DNA of 64,000 nt from Tessaracoccus sp. MC1679. Its GTDB lineage: Bacteria; Actinomycetota; Actinomycetes; Propionibacteriales; Propionibacteriaceae. Under the pieces are notes generated by a model. It did not search any database, was not told the DNA's origin, and saw only the letters and a list, made by a program, of their open reading frames with translations. Within the stretch, counting starts at the first letter, position 1. Each line of letters begins with the position of its first letter. The position numbers were made by a program, and so were the translations under genes. Below, in pieces: positions 11,664-20,237 of this stretch. Where the stretch lies: contig NZ_JACJGB010000002.1 in the NCBI RefSeq assembly GCF_014164775.1, positions 186,001 through 250,000 of the forward strand, in the 5' to 3' direction.

Positions 11664-12788
11664 GTGGAGGCGCTGCGGATCGGGGAGATTGCCCGGCGCA
11701 CGGGGTTGTCGCCCCGGACGCTGCGCCACTACGACCAGCTCGGCCTGCTGGTCCCCAGCCAACGGTCGACGGGTGACTACCGGCTGTACTCCCATGAGGA
11801 CCTCGTGCGGCTCCTGGCCATCGCGCACCTCAAGTCGCTCGGGCTCTCACTCACCGAGGTGCGCAGCGCCCTGGACGATCCGGCCTTCGACGCGGCGACC
11901 CTCCTCCAGCAGCACATCGAGGCTCTCGAGCGCAGGATCGTGGCCGAGCAGGAGCTGCTCGCCAGGCTGAGGGGGCTGACGACGGCGGCCGAGGCCGGCT
12001 GGGACGAGGTGCTGGATGCCATCGCATTGAGCGAACGGTTACGGCATCCGGATGCGGCGGTCCGCTTCCGAGCGGCGCTGTCCAGCCACGAGGCCGCCCC
12101 CCTGGAAGACCTCGTCGAGATCCTGCGCAGCGATCCGGAGCCCGGCGTCCGTGAGGCCGCCACCTGGGCGATCACCCAACGCGGGCAGGGCTCGTCGGCC
12201 AAGCTGAGCGAGGCCCTGGCCACCGGAGACCGGGACGCCCGCCTGTCCCTGGCGCACGTCCTGGGCAAGCTCCGGGACCCGGGGGCGGTGTCGATGCTGG
12301 CCGGGCTGCTGGAAGACGAGGACGCCACCGTGGCGGCCAAGGCCGCGTTCAGCCTGGGACAGGTGGCCGGGCCTGGCGCGGTGGACGCGCTGACCAGGGC
12401 CCTCGCCGACCCCAGAGCCGCCGTCAGGGATGAGGTCGCGGCCTCGCTGGCCCGCCTCGCGGGCGCGGTGGAGCCGCTTCTGGCAGCCACGTCGGATCCC
12501 GCACCATTGGTCAGGGCGCTGGCGGCCGAGACGCTGGGCCTGATCCGGGCGCCCGCGAGCGTCGGGGCGCTGGCGGCCCTCCTCTCGGACCCGGACCGGG
12601 AGGTGCGCTTCGCGGCCCTGCTGGCGCTCGGTCAAATCGACGGTCAGGAGGCCGGGCGCGCCGTCGCGGGTGAGTTGGACTCACCGGATCAGCGCGCCCG
12701 GCTCCTCGCTCGGCGCCTCATGGCGGACCGTCAGGCCTTCGCCTTGGCGGACTCGGAACGGGCGGCCAGGAAGCGACCAGCCACCTGA
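11664..12788 (+). CDS. MerR-family transcriptional regulator with C-terminal HEAT repeats
   Basis: A 374-residue regulator. Residues 1-~75 are a MerR winged helix (RIGEIARRTGLSPRTLRHYDQLGLL), then a dimerisation coiled coil to ~110 and a linker. Residues ~130-370 are successive ~30-residue HEAT/PBS-lyase-type helical repeats (for example DAAVRFRAALSSHEAAP, EPGVREAATWAI, RDARLSLAHVLGKL). There is no small-molecule or metal pocket. The GTG start lies 7 bp after radA. The 3' end overlaps the convergent HEAT gene by 58 bp. A MerR-type promoter in front of that gene suggests it is the target (inference). Confidence 0.85.
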   Translation: MEALRIGEIARRTGLSPRTLRHYDQLGLLVPSQRSTGDYRLYSHEDLVRLLAIAHLKSLGLSLTEVRSALDDPAFDAATLLQQHIEALERRIVAEQELLARLRGLTTAAEAGWDEVLDAIALSERLRHPDAAVRFRAALSSHEAAPLEDLVEILRSDPEPGVREAATWAITQRGQGSSAKLSEALATGDRDARLSLAHVLGKLRDPGAVSMLAGLLEDEDATVAAKAAFSLGQVAGPGAVDALTRALADPRAAVRDEVAASLARLAGAVEPLLAATSDPAPLVRALAAETLGLIRAPASVGALAALLSDPDREVRFAALLALGQIDGQEAGRAVAGELDSPDQRARLLARRLMADRQAFALADSERAARKRPAT

Positions 12789-13498
12789 GCGAGCAGTGCG
12801 TCACCGCCGTCGGCGATACGCGCCAGGGCGCCGTCGGACACCTCGCTGAGCTGCCCCAGTGCAGACACCGCATGCAGCGCGACGGTGGTGTCGCCGTCGT
12901 CGGCGGAGGCCTCCAAGGCGTCCACCGCTGGGTCGGCATGCGGTCCGCCGAGGTGGCCGAGCGCCTCCGCGGCGTGGGCCCGCACCTCGGCGTCGGGATC
13001 ACCGAGGGCGGCCGTCAGCGCGGGAACGGCCTTCTCCCCCAGGCGGTGCATCGCGGTGGTGAGGGCGTCGCGTTGCAGCGCATCACCATCGCCCAGACGC
13101 TCGGCCAGCGCACCGGCCGCCTCGTGGCGCCCGGTGTTGGCCACAGCGCGGTAGGCCTTGATCGCCACGTCGGCGTGCTCGTCGCCGACGAGCGGACGGA
13201 GGCTCTCGAAGTGGGCAGGGTCGCCGATCTTGCTGAGCACGTGCGCACCGGCGCGTCGCTGGTCCGCCTCCGGGCTGGTCAGCATGGCCAGCAGGTCCGC
13301 CTCCGCCTCGTCGGCGTGCTGGACAAGGGCCCAGGTGAGGTCCTCGCGGACGCGGGGGTCGCGTTCGATCCGCAGCCGATCCAGGAGGGCCGGCGCGGCC
13401 GCGGCGTCCCGCGTGGCACCCAGGGCGAGGGCGGCGTGGCGCCGGGCGGTGCCATCGGTGCTGGCGAGGGTCTGGATAAGTGTCTGAACATCGGTCAT
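12731..13498 (-). CDS. HEAT repeat domain-containing protein
   Basis: A 255-residue protein made almost entirely of HEAT repeats: ARRHAALALGATRDAAAAPAL, DPRVREDLTWAL, DAEVRAHAAEALGHL and more, similar in kind to the C-terminal half of the facing MerR regulator. HEAT arrays serve as protein- or nucleic-acid-binding scaffolds; no catalytic motif is seen. The two genes converge and share 58 bp at their 3' ends. Its promoter has an elongated 19-bp spacer filled by a palindrome, and the -10 lies so close to the ATG that the message is probably leaderless. Confidence 0.82.
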   Translation of the reverse strand: MTDVQTLIQTLASTDGTARRHAALALGATRDAAAAPALLDRLRIERDPRVREDLTWALVQHADEAEADLLAMLTSPEADQRRAGAHVLSKIGDPAHFESLRPLVGDEHADVAIKAYRAVANTGRHEAAGALAERLGDGDALQRDALTTAMHRLGEKAVPALTAALGDPDAEVRAHAAEALGHLGGPHADPAVDALEASADDGDTTVALHAVSALGQLSEVSDGALARIADGGDALLAQVAGRFLAARSESAKAKA

Positions 13499-13504
13499 GG
13501 CTCG

Positions 13505-13535
13505 ACGCTAATCCTTGACGCTGCGTGAAGGTCAA
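13505..13535 (-). promoter_or_regulatory. Predicted MerR-type operator-promoter of the HEAT gene
   Basis: On the minus strand a -35-like TTGACC (13530-13535) and a -10-like TAGCGT (13505-13510) are separated by 19 bp, the long spacer typical of MerR-controlled promoters. The palindrome CCTTGACGCTGCGTGAAGG (13513-13531; three mismatched positions including the centre) lies between them. The -10 ends about 6 bp before the ATG, implying a leaderless transcript. Regulation by the nearby MerR-HEAT protein is inference. Confidence 0.5.
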
Positions 13536-13630
13536 AACGGTTCGCTGACGGAGGATTCCGTAGCCGGTTCACCCCGACCGGGGGGCCAGTCAGCAGTAGC
13601 GTGGAGCCAGACCGCCGCTCTCAGGAGAAA

Positions 13631-15316
13631 ATGCCAGACCTCGCCATGATGACCCAGCTCGGCGGACTGCTCATCCGGCACCTCAAGGCGTTCAACACCG
13701 ACGCTTCTCCGCTACCCGGCGAGTCCCCCGACGCCACACAGGCCGAGGACGCCGTGAAGTTCACCGAGGGGCTGGAGAAGCTCGGACCAACCTTCATCAA
13801 GTTCGGCCAGCTGCTGTCCACCCGCCAGGACCTGCTGCCCACCTCCTACACCGAGGCGCTCACCCGGCTGCAGGACAACGTCGATGCCGTCCCCGTCGAG
13901 GAGATCCGGCAGCGCATCGAGGACTCCCTGGGCGCCCCCGTTTCGACGCTGTTCGCGGAGTTCGACGACGTCCCGCTCGCCTCAGCCTCGCTCGCCCAGG
14001 CCCATCGGGCCGTCACCCGCACCGGCCGCGACGTGGTGGTCAAGGTGCTGCGTCCGGGCGTCCGGGAACGCGTGCGCAGCGACCTGGCCTCGCTGGCCGA
14101 GCTGGCGGACTTCGCCGACGCCAACACCGCCATCGGCCCCCGCCTGGGGGCGGCCAAGATGCTCGCTCAGTTCCGCCGGTCCATGGCCGACGAGTTGGAC
14201 TACCGCAAGGAGGCCGCCAACCTCGACACCTTCCTGGAGCTCGTCGAGGACGAACCGGACCTCGTGGTCCCCGCCTACATCGCGGATTACTCCACCGACG
14301 ACGTCCTGACCATGGAGTTCGTCCCCGGCAAGAAGATCACGGACGTCGGCCCGCTGGCGATGCTCGATGTCGACGGCGCCCGGCTGGCCGCCTCCCTGTT
14401 CCGCTTCATGCTCAGCGCCATGCTGATCGACGGCATCCTGCACGCCGACCCTCACCCGGGCAACCTGTTCCTCACGCCGGATCATCGGGTGGCGATCCTC
14501 GATGTCGGCATGGTGGTGCGGCTTCCACGGCGGCTCCGGAGCGCCATGGTCAAGCTGCTGGTCTCCATCGGTGAAGGCGACGGCGAGGGCGCCGCGACCA
14601 TCCTGGCCGACATGTGTCACCCCACCGACGAGTACGACGCGGCGGCCTTCCGCGACGACGTCTCGCACCTGGTATCGGCGACGCTGTCCATGGGAGCAGA
14701 CCTCCAGGCGGGCAGCGTGCTGATGCAGCTGGCCCGCGTCTCCGGCGTGCACGGCCTCCGCCCACCCGCGGAGATGACCCTGGTGGCCAAGGCACTGCTC
14801 AACCTGGACCAGGCCACGCAGCACCTGGACCCGCGCTTCACCCCCATCGAGGCCATCCAGGCAAACCTCCCCACCATCCTCACCGCCGGCCTGAAGCCCA
14901 GCGCCGGGCAGACCCTGCTCGGCACCATCGAGGGCAAGGAGTTCCTGGAGCGGCTCCCCCGCCGCGCCAACCGCCTGCTGGATTCCCTGACGGAGGGGGA
15001 GCTGGCGTTCACCGTCAACGCCTTCGACGAGAACCGCGTCCTGATGGTGCTGCAGCAGGTGGCCAACCGGCTGTCCACGGCCCTCATCCTGGCGGCCATC
15101 ACGATCGCGGCCGCCCTCCTGATGTTCGCCGACGTCGGCCCGCGGCTCCTCGGATACCCGGCGCTCGGGATGGTCTTCTTCCTGCTCGCCGCCGTCGGTG
15201 GCCTCGTGATGGTGGCCACCATCCTGTGGCACGATCGGCCCTTCCGCCGCACGGTCAAGCGGACCGACCGGAGGGCTCGCCTCTCCGACGACGCGGGTGG
15301 CCCCTCGCGCACCTAG
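13631..15316 (+). CDS. ABC1/AarF/UbiB family atypical kinase
   Basis: A 561-residue protein of the UbiB/ADCK kinase-like family, connected with quinone or isoprenoid lipid metabolism in other bacteria. The family KxGQ motif is in LGPTFIKFGQLLSTRQDLLP, the catalytic loop in HADPHPGNLFL, and the metal-binding DFG equivalent is LDVGMVVRL. Two hydrophobic helices at the C-terminus anchor it in the membrane. I prefer ATG at 13631, with AGGAG five bases upstream, over an in-frame GTG at 13601. Specific function unproven. Confidence 0.88.
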   Translation: MPDLAMMTQLGGLLIRHLKAFNTDASPLPGESPDATQAEDAVKFTEGLEKLGPTFIKFGQLLSTRQDLLPTSYTEALTRLQDNVDAVPVEEIRQRIEDSLGAPVSTLFAEFDDVPLASASLAQAHRAVTRTGRDVVVKVLRPGVRERVRSDLASLAELADFADANTAIGPRLGAAKMLAQFRRSMADELDYRKEAANLDTFLELVEDEPDLVVPAYIADYSTDDVLTMEFVPGKKITDVGPLAMLDVDGARLAASLFRFMLSAMLIDGILHADPHPGNLFLTPDHRVAILDVGMVVRLPRRLRSAMVKLLVSIGEGDGEGAATILADMCHPTDEYDAAAFRDDVSHLVSATLSMGADLQAGSVLMQLARVSGVHGLRPPAEMTLVAKALLNLDQATQHLDPRFTPIEAIQANLPTILTAGLKPSAGQTLLGTIEGKEFLERLPRRANRLLDSLTEGELAFTVNAFDENRVLMVLQQVANRLSTALILAAITIAAALLMFADVGPRLLGYPALGMVFFLLAAVGGLVMVATILWHDRPFRRTVKRTDRRARLSDDAGGPSRT

Positions 15317-15342
15317 ACTGGGCTGATCCACAAGGAGGTGTG

Positions 15343-16380
15343 TTGGCCAAGTCCACCGTTCGCCGCTACCTGAAGCTCCTCGCGCCCGGCACTCCACTGC
15401 GCGCCGGACTGGACCGCATCCTGCTGGGTCGCACGGGCGCACTGATCGTGCTGGGCAACAACTCCAAGGTGACGCAGGTGTGCTCGGGCGGGTTCCAGAT
15501 CGGTGTGGAATGCACCGAGCAGGCGCTGCGGGAGCTGGCCAAGCTCGACGGCGCCATCATCCTCTCCACGGACCTCACCCGGATCATCGCGGCCGGGGTG
15601 CACCTGGTGCCGGCGGGTGACCTGCCCACCGCGGAGACCGGAACCCGGCACCGCTCGGCGGACCGCACCGCGCAGGCCGCCGGGGTGCCGGTGGTGACGG
15701 TGTCGGCCTCGATGTCGACCGTGTCGCTCTTCCTCGACGGCCGGCGCCACGTCGTCGAAACCGTCTCCCAGGTGATCAGCAGGGCGAACCAGACGCTGGC
15801 CACGTTGTCTCGGGTGGTCGCCCGGCTGGGTGACCTGATGGATCAGTTCACGGCCCTGGAGATCGGGGAGCAGGTGACCCTGCGCGATCTCGCCCACGTG
15901 GTCCACCGCCTGGAGCTGACCCGCCGGCTGTCCTCGGAGATGCAGTTCCACGCCGACGTCCTGGGGGTCGAGGGCCGGATGGTGGCGATGCAGCACGCCG
16001 AGCTCGCCTCCGCCTTCGACGGCGTGGCCGATCTGCTGACGGAGGACTACGCGCACAACCTGGAGGATCCCGCCGAGTTCGATCTGGCCCGCCTGCACAA
16101 CTTCTCCACCGAGGAGCTGTTCAGTGGGGCGCTGGTCGCGCAGCGACTCGGCTTCGGGCCCAACCCCAACATGGAGCAGGCGGTCGCCACACGAGGTGTC
16201 CGCCTGTTGACCAAGGTGGGGCGCCTGCCGGCGCCCCTGGTGACCAGGCTCGTGGACCGCTTCACCATCCAGGAACTGTTCGCCGCCCCGCTGAGCGCGC
16301 TGCTCGAGGTGGAGGGCATCGGGCAGCTGCGGGCACGCCAGGTCCGCGACGCGATGTCGAGGATCGCCGAGATCAACTGA
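15343..16380 (+). CDS. disA: DNA integrity scanning diadenylate cyclase DisA
   Basis: Makes cyclic di-AMP from two ATP while scanning DNA. The 345-residue protein has the DAC domain with DGA (KLDGAIILSTDL) and RHR (GTRHRSADRTA) catalytic motifs at ~residues 65-110, a helical middle, and a C-terminal helix-hairpin-helix DNA-binding region (LLEVEGIGQLRARQVRDAM). The start is taken as TTG at 15343, four bases after a perfect AAGGAGG; a GTG at 15340 is too close to it. Slightly shorter than the usual ~355 residues but complete. Confidence 0.94.
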   Translation: MAKSTVRRYLKLLAPGTPLRAGLDRILLGRTGALIVLGNNSKVTQVCSGGFQIGVECTEQALRELAKLDGAIILSTDLTRIIAAGVHLVPAGDLPTAETGTRHRSADRTAQAAGVPVVTVSASMSTVSLFLDGRRHVVETVSQVISRANQTLATLSRVVARLGDLMDQFTALEIGEQVTLRDLAHVVHRLELTRRLSSEMQFHADVLGVEGRMVAMQHAELASAFDGVADLLTEDYAHNLEDPAEFDLARLHNFSTEELFSGALVAQRLGFGPNPNMEQAVATRGVRLLTKVGRLPAPLVTRLVDRFTIQELFAAPLSALLEVEGIGQLRARQVRDAMSRIAEIN

Positions 16381-16440
16381 CTGCACACGGCCGCGGACCA
16401 GTGGAGGAGCCCCCTGCCGCCGGTATAGGCTGGGGGCAAC

Positions 16441-16525
16441 ACAGGGGAGCGCCACGGGGCGCTGAGAGTGCGGGAAGTCCGCAGACCCTCAAACCTGATC
16501 CGGTTAGCACCGGCGTAGGGAGTGA
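16441..16525 (+). promoter_or_regulatory. TPP (thi-box) riboswitch
   Basis: The conserved TPP aptamer landmarks are present in order: GGGGAGC, GCTGAGAG, then GCAGACCCTC, AAACCTGATCCGGTTAGCACC and GGCGTAGGGAG. It lies 44 bases before the start of the thiamine-type binding-protein gene, so thiamine pyrophosphate should repress the transporter operon. Confidence 0.95.
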
Positions 16526-16547
16526 GATCTCCTCGGCCCGGCCGAGC

Positions 16548-16559
16548 CTCCGAAAGGAG
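16548..16559 (+). promoter_or_regulatory. Hairpin enclosing the thiB Shine-Dalgarno (CTCC-GAAA-GGAG)
   Basis: Downstream of the aptamer, CTCC (16548-16551) and GGAG (16556-16559) can pair across a GAAA tetraloop. The GGAG is the ribosome-binding site, ending nine bases before ATG at 16569. A second complement, CTCCT at 16529-16533, lies just after the aptamer. This suggests translational control; the pairing is read by eye and not folded. Confidence 0.45.
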
Positions 16560-16568
16560 ACAACCACC

Positions 16569-17615
16569 ATGATCAGCACCAGCCGCGCCCTCGCAGCCGG
16601 GGCAGCCGTCCTGGCGCTCAGCGCCTGCGCAGGCGGCGAGCCCGCCACCACCGGAGCGCCGACGGCCACCACCACCGAGACCAGCTCACTGACCGTGTTC
16701 ACCCACGACGCCTTCACCCTGCCCGACGAGCTGAAGGCCCGCTTCGCCGAGGAGACCGGCTACGAGGTCACCTACACCACCCCGGGCGACGCTGGCGCCC
16801 TGGTCAACCAGCTGATCCTCACCAAGGACTCCCCGCTCGGGGACGTGGTGGTGGGCGTGGACAACACGTTCGCGTCGCGGGCCTCCGAGGCGGGGGTCCT
16901 CGCCCCCTACACCTCCCCGGCATCCGCGTCGCTGCCCGAGGAGTTCCTCGCCACGGACCTCACCCCCTTCGACTACGGCGACGTCTGCATCAACGCGGAC
17001 ACCGTCTGGTTCGAGGCCAACGACCTCCTCCTACCGGTGACCCTCGACGACCTGGCCGAGCCCGCCTACAAGGACCTGCTGACGGTCACGAACCCGGCCT
17101 CGTCGTCGCCGGGCCTGGCCTTCCTCATCGCCACGGTCGGCGCCAAGGGCGACGGCTACCTGGATTATTGGCGGGCGCTGATGGACAACGGCGCCAAGGT
17201 GGCCTCGGGCTGGACGGAGGCCTACTACACGGACTTCTCCGGCGCCGACGGCAAGGGGCCACGGCCCCTCGTGCTGTCCTACGCCACCTCACCGGCCTTC
17301 ACTGTCGCGGGGGACGAGTCCACCACCGTCGCGCTCCTGGAGACCTGCTTCCGGCAGGTCGAGTACGCGGGCGTGATCGCTGGGGCTGAGAACGCGGTGG
17401 GGGCCGGAAAGTTCATCGACTTCCTGCTCACCCCCGAGGTGCAGGCCGCGATCCCCGAGAACCTCTACATGTTCCCCGTCGTCCCTGGCACTCCCCTCCC
17501 CGAGCAGTGGGAGAAGTTCGCGGTGCTCCCCGACGAGCCCATCGACGTCCCGCAGTCCGAGATCGGAGCCAACCGCGACGAGTGGATCAGGGCGTGGACC
17601 GACGCCACCAGTTGA
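16569..17615 (+). CDS. thiB: Thiamine-type ABC transporter substrate-binding lipoprotein
   Basis: Extracytoplasmic solute receptor, 348 residues, with a lipoprotein signal (lipobox LSAC in AAVLALSACAGG) and a ThiB/TbpA-like periplasmic-binding fold (SLTVFTHDAFTLPDELKARF, then DVVVGVDNTFASRA). It delivers thiamine or phosphorylated thiamine to the ThiP permease. The TPP riboswitch directly upstream is the main reason to call thiamine rather than iron or putrescine. ATG at 16569 is supported by GGAG nine bases before it. Confidence 0.9.
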   Translation: MISTSRALAAGAAVLALSACAGGEPATTGAPTATTTETSSLTVFTHDAFTLPDELKARFAEETGYEVTYTTPGDAGALVNQLILTKDSPLGDVVVGVDNTFASRASEAGVLAPYTSPASASLPEEFLATDLTPFDYGDVCINADTVWFEANDLLLPVTLDDLAEPAYKDLLTVTNPASSSPGLAFLIATVGAKGDGYLDYWRALMDNGAKVASGWTEAYYTDFSGADGKGPRPLVLSYATSPAFTVAGDESTTVALLETCFRQVEYAGVIAGAENAVGAGKFIDFLLTPEVQAAIPENLYMFPVVPGTPLPEQWEKFAVLPDEPIDVPQSEIGANRDEWIRAWTDATS

Positions 17616-19258
17616 GCCGCGGGCTTTGGTGGGCGGGCTGGACGGTCGCGGCGGGGGTGCCGGCCGCCTTCCTGGCCGTCTTCTTCGCGTGGCCGGCCGC
17701 CAGCCTCGTCGCCCGCGGCCTCCACGACGGCTCGGCCTGGACGCTTGAGGGCTTCGCGTCGGTCTTCGGCTCCCCCCGCACGTGGGGGGCAGTGGGCTTC
17801 ACGCTCGGCTCGGCGTCCCTATCGACGGTGCTCTGCCTCGCGCTCGGTCTTCCCGGCGCGCACCTGCTGTACCGTCGCCGCTTCCGCGGCCGAGACACGC
17901 TCCGCGCGCTGGTGACCATCCCCTTCGTGTTGCCGACGGTGGTGGTGGGCGTGGCGTTCGGGTCGCTGTTGCGCCCCGACGGGCTGCTCGGCTGGCTGGG
18001 CCTCGGCGGGACCGCCTCCGCGATCCTCGCCGCGATGGTCTTCTTCAACTACTCGGTGGTGGTGCGCACCGTCGGTACCTTCTGGGCCCGCGTCGACCCC
18101 CGGCTCACGCAGGCCGCTGCCACCCTCGGCGCGTCCCCGGCGCGGGTGCTGGTGACGGTGACCCTCCCCACCCTGGCGCCCGCGCTGCTGTCGTCGGCCT
18201 CGCTGGTGTTCCTGTTCAGCGCCTCCTCCTACGGGATCGTGATGGTGCTGGGCGAGACCCGGTTCCGCACGATCGAAACGGAGATCTGGTTCCTCACCAC
18301 TCAACTGCTGGACCTCCCGGCGGCGGCGGCCCTGTCCGTGGCGCAGCTCGTGATCGTCACCGCGACACTCTGGCTCAGCGCCCGGGCGCAGGCCCGCATG
18401 ACGCGGGCGCTGCGCCTGCAGCCCGACGTGGTGACGGCCCGCCCGCTCGCGCTGCGCACAGACTGGCCGGCGGCCGCCCTCACGCTGGCCGTCGCCGTCG
18501 TGCTGCTGGGCCTCCCGCTGGCCAACCTGCTCTGGCGCTCCCTGCATGTCGGCGGGCAGCTCAGCCTCGGCAACTTTGCGCTCCTGGGCGACACCGGCGG
18601 ACCCGGGGCCGGGGTGTGGGGTGCGCTGCGCACCACCGTCATGACCGCGCTCACCGCCACGGCCATCGCCCTGACGCTCGGCATGCTCGTGGCGTTGGTG
18701 GCCTCCAGGCGCCCGCGCCGCCGCCGCGGTCGGCACGCCCTGGCCGCCCTGGAGGGGCTGTTCCTGCTGCCCTTGGGGGTCTCCGCGGTCACAGTCGGCT
18801 TCGGCTACCTGATCACGCTGAACCGGCCGCCGCTGGACCTGCGTTCGAGCATCGTGCTGATCCCCATCGCCCAGGCCGTGGTGGCCCTCCCCCTCGTGGT
18901 GCGGACGCTGCTGCCCACCCTGCGCGCCATCGATCCCCGGCAGCTGGAGGCCGCCGCGACACTCGGCTCCACGCCTCTCCAGGTGCTGCGACGGATCGAG
19001 CTGCCCCACCTGGCGCGGGGGCTCGGGCTGGCCACCGGGTTCGCGTTCGCCACGTCGCTGGGCGAGTTCGGGGCCACCTCCTTCCTGGCGCGTCCCGACA
19101 ATCCCACCCTGCCGGTGCTGATCTTCAGGGCCTTCGGCCGCCCGGGCGCCGAGAACTACGGCCTCGCCCTGGCCGCCTCGGTGCTCCTGGCAGTATTGGC
19201 GGGAATCACCATGGCGCTCGCGGAACGCGTGCGGCCGAAGGAGGTAGCCACGTGGTAG
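17594..19258 (+). CDS. thiP: Thiamine-type ABC transporter permease (fused two-domain)
   Basis: Membrane component of the importer, ~554 residues with about 12 helices and two Binding-protein-dependent-transport domains. EAA-loop-like segments are visible in both halves (QAAATLGASPARVLVTVTLP and LEAAATLGSTPLQVLRRIELP), which contact the ATPase. The duplicated architecture matches ThiP. The start is uncertain: GTG at 17594 (overlap 22 bp with thiB) or TTG at 17612 (overlap TTGA). It ends inside the start of the ATPase gene. Confidence 0.9.
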   Translation: MDRRHQLSRGLWWAGWTVAAGVPAAFLAVFFAWPAASLVARGLHDGSAWTLEGFASVFGSPRTWGAVGFTLGSASLSTVLCLALGLPGAHLLYRRRFRGRDTLRALVTIPFVLPTVVVGVAFGSLLRPDGLLGWLGLGGTASAILAAMVFFNYSVVVRTVGTFWARVDPRLTQAAATLGASPARVLVTVTLPTLAPALLSSASLVFLFSASSYGIVMVLGETRFRTIETEIWFLTTQLLDLPAAAALSVAQLVIVTATLWLSARAQARMTRALRLQPDVVTARPLALRTDWPAAALTLAVAVVLLGLPLANLLWRSLHVGGQLSLGNFALLGDTGGPGAGVWGALRTTVMTALTATAIALTLGMLVALVASRRPRRRRGRHALAALEGLFLLPLGVSAVTVGFGYLITLNRPPLDLRSSIVLIPIAQAVVALPLVVRTLLPTLRAIDPRQLEAAATLGSTPLQVLRRIELPHLARGLGLATGFAFATSLGEFGATSFLARPDNPTLPVLIFRAFGRPGAENYGLALAASVLLAVLAGITMALAERVRPKEVATW

Positions 19259-20223
19259 CACTCGAGGTTCGAGACGCCGTCGTGCGCTACGGCGACACGG
19301 TCGCGGTCGACGGCGTATCCGTGGCGGTGCCGCGGGGAAGCGTGGTCGGCCTCCTGGGGCCGTCGGGGTCCGGGAAGTCGACCCTCCTGCGCGCCATCGC
19401 GGGGCTCGAGCCGCTCGTGGCCGGTTCGGTGTCCTGGGAGGGGCAGGATCTCGCCGGCACCAAGGTGCACCAGCGCAACTTCGGGCTCGTCTTCCAGGAC
19501 GCGCAGCTGTTCCCCACCATGACGGTGGGCAGGAACATCGCCTACGGGCTGGGGCGGCTGGCACGCGAGGAACAGCGCGCGAGGGTGGCGGAGATGCTGG
19601 AGCTGGTGGGGTTGCCCGGTTACGAGCAGCGCCGCCCCACCGAGCTGTCCGGGGGCCAGGCCCAGCGGGTGGCGCTGGCCCGCTCGTTGGCGCCGTCGCC
19701 GCGCGCCCTACTCCTCGACGAGCCGCTCTCTGCGCTGGATACCGGGCTGCGCCGTCGCCTGGCCGACGATCTGGCCAGGATTCTGCGCGAAACCCACACC
19801 ACCGCGGTCTACGTGACCCACGACCATCAGGAGGCCTACACCATCGCCGATTCGGTGGCGGTGCTGCACGAGGGCAGGCTCCTGCAGATGGCCGACCCCG
19901 AGGCGCTGCGCAGCGCGCCCTCCTCCAAACAGGTGGCGGCGTTCCTGGGCTACCGCGCGTTCGTGACCGAGCACCAGGCGCGGGAGTTGGGATGGCACGG
20001 CTCGCTGCCGGTGGGCTTCGTGCTCGGCGTGGGGCCGAGCTCGTTGGTGCTGGACGACTCGGGCGTGGACGTGGAGGTCGTGGATCAGGGGTACACCGTC
20101 GACGACGTCGAGATCGGGGTGCGCCTCCCTGACGGTCAGCGGGCCACCGTGTCCTCGCCCGATCGGATCCACGAGCCGACGGTGCGGGTTCGCCTCATCG
20201 GCGGCGCCGTCACCCCGGCCTGA
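19252..20223 (+). CDS. thiQ: Thiamine-type ABC transporter ATP-binding protein
   Basis: Cytoplasmic ATPase of the importer, 323 residues. Walker A GPSGSGKSTLL, Q-loop FGLVFQDAQLF, signature LSGGQAQRVALARSLA, Walker B ALLLDEPLSALD and the switch His in YVTHDHQEA are all intact. The extra ~80 residues at the C-terminus resemble a small TOBE-like regulatory domain, longer than E. coli ThiQ. GTG at 19252 follows AGGAGG by eight bases and overlaps the thiP stop by 7 bp. Specificity is inferred from the riboswitch. Confidence 0.9.
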   Translation: MVALEVRDAVVRYGDTVAVDGVSVAVPRGSVVGLLGPSGSGKSTLLRAIAGLEPLVAGSVSWEGQDLAGTKVHQRNFGLVFQDAQLFPTMTVGRNIAYGLGRLAREEQRARVAEMLELVGLPGYEQRRPTELSGGQAQRVALARSLAPSPRALLLDEPLSALDTGLRRRLADDLARILRETHTTAVYVTHDHQEAYTIADSVAVLHEGRLLQMADPEALRSAPSSKQVAAFLGYRAFVTEHQARELGWHGSLPVGFVLGVGPSSLVLDDSGVDVEVVDQGYTVDDVEIGVRLPDGQRATVSSPDRIHEPTVRVRLIGGAVTPA

Positions 20224-20237
20224 CCGCCGCCACTGCC

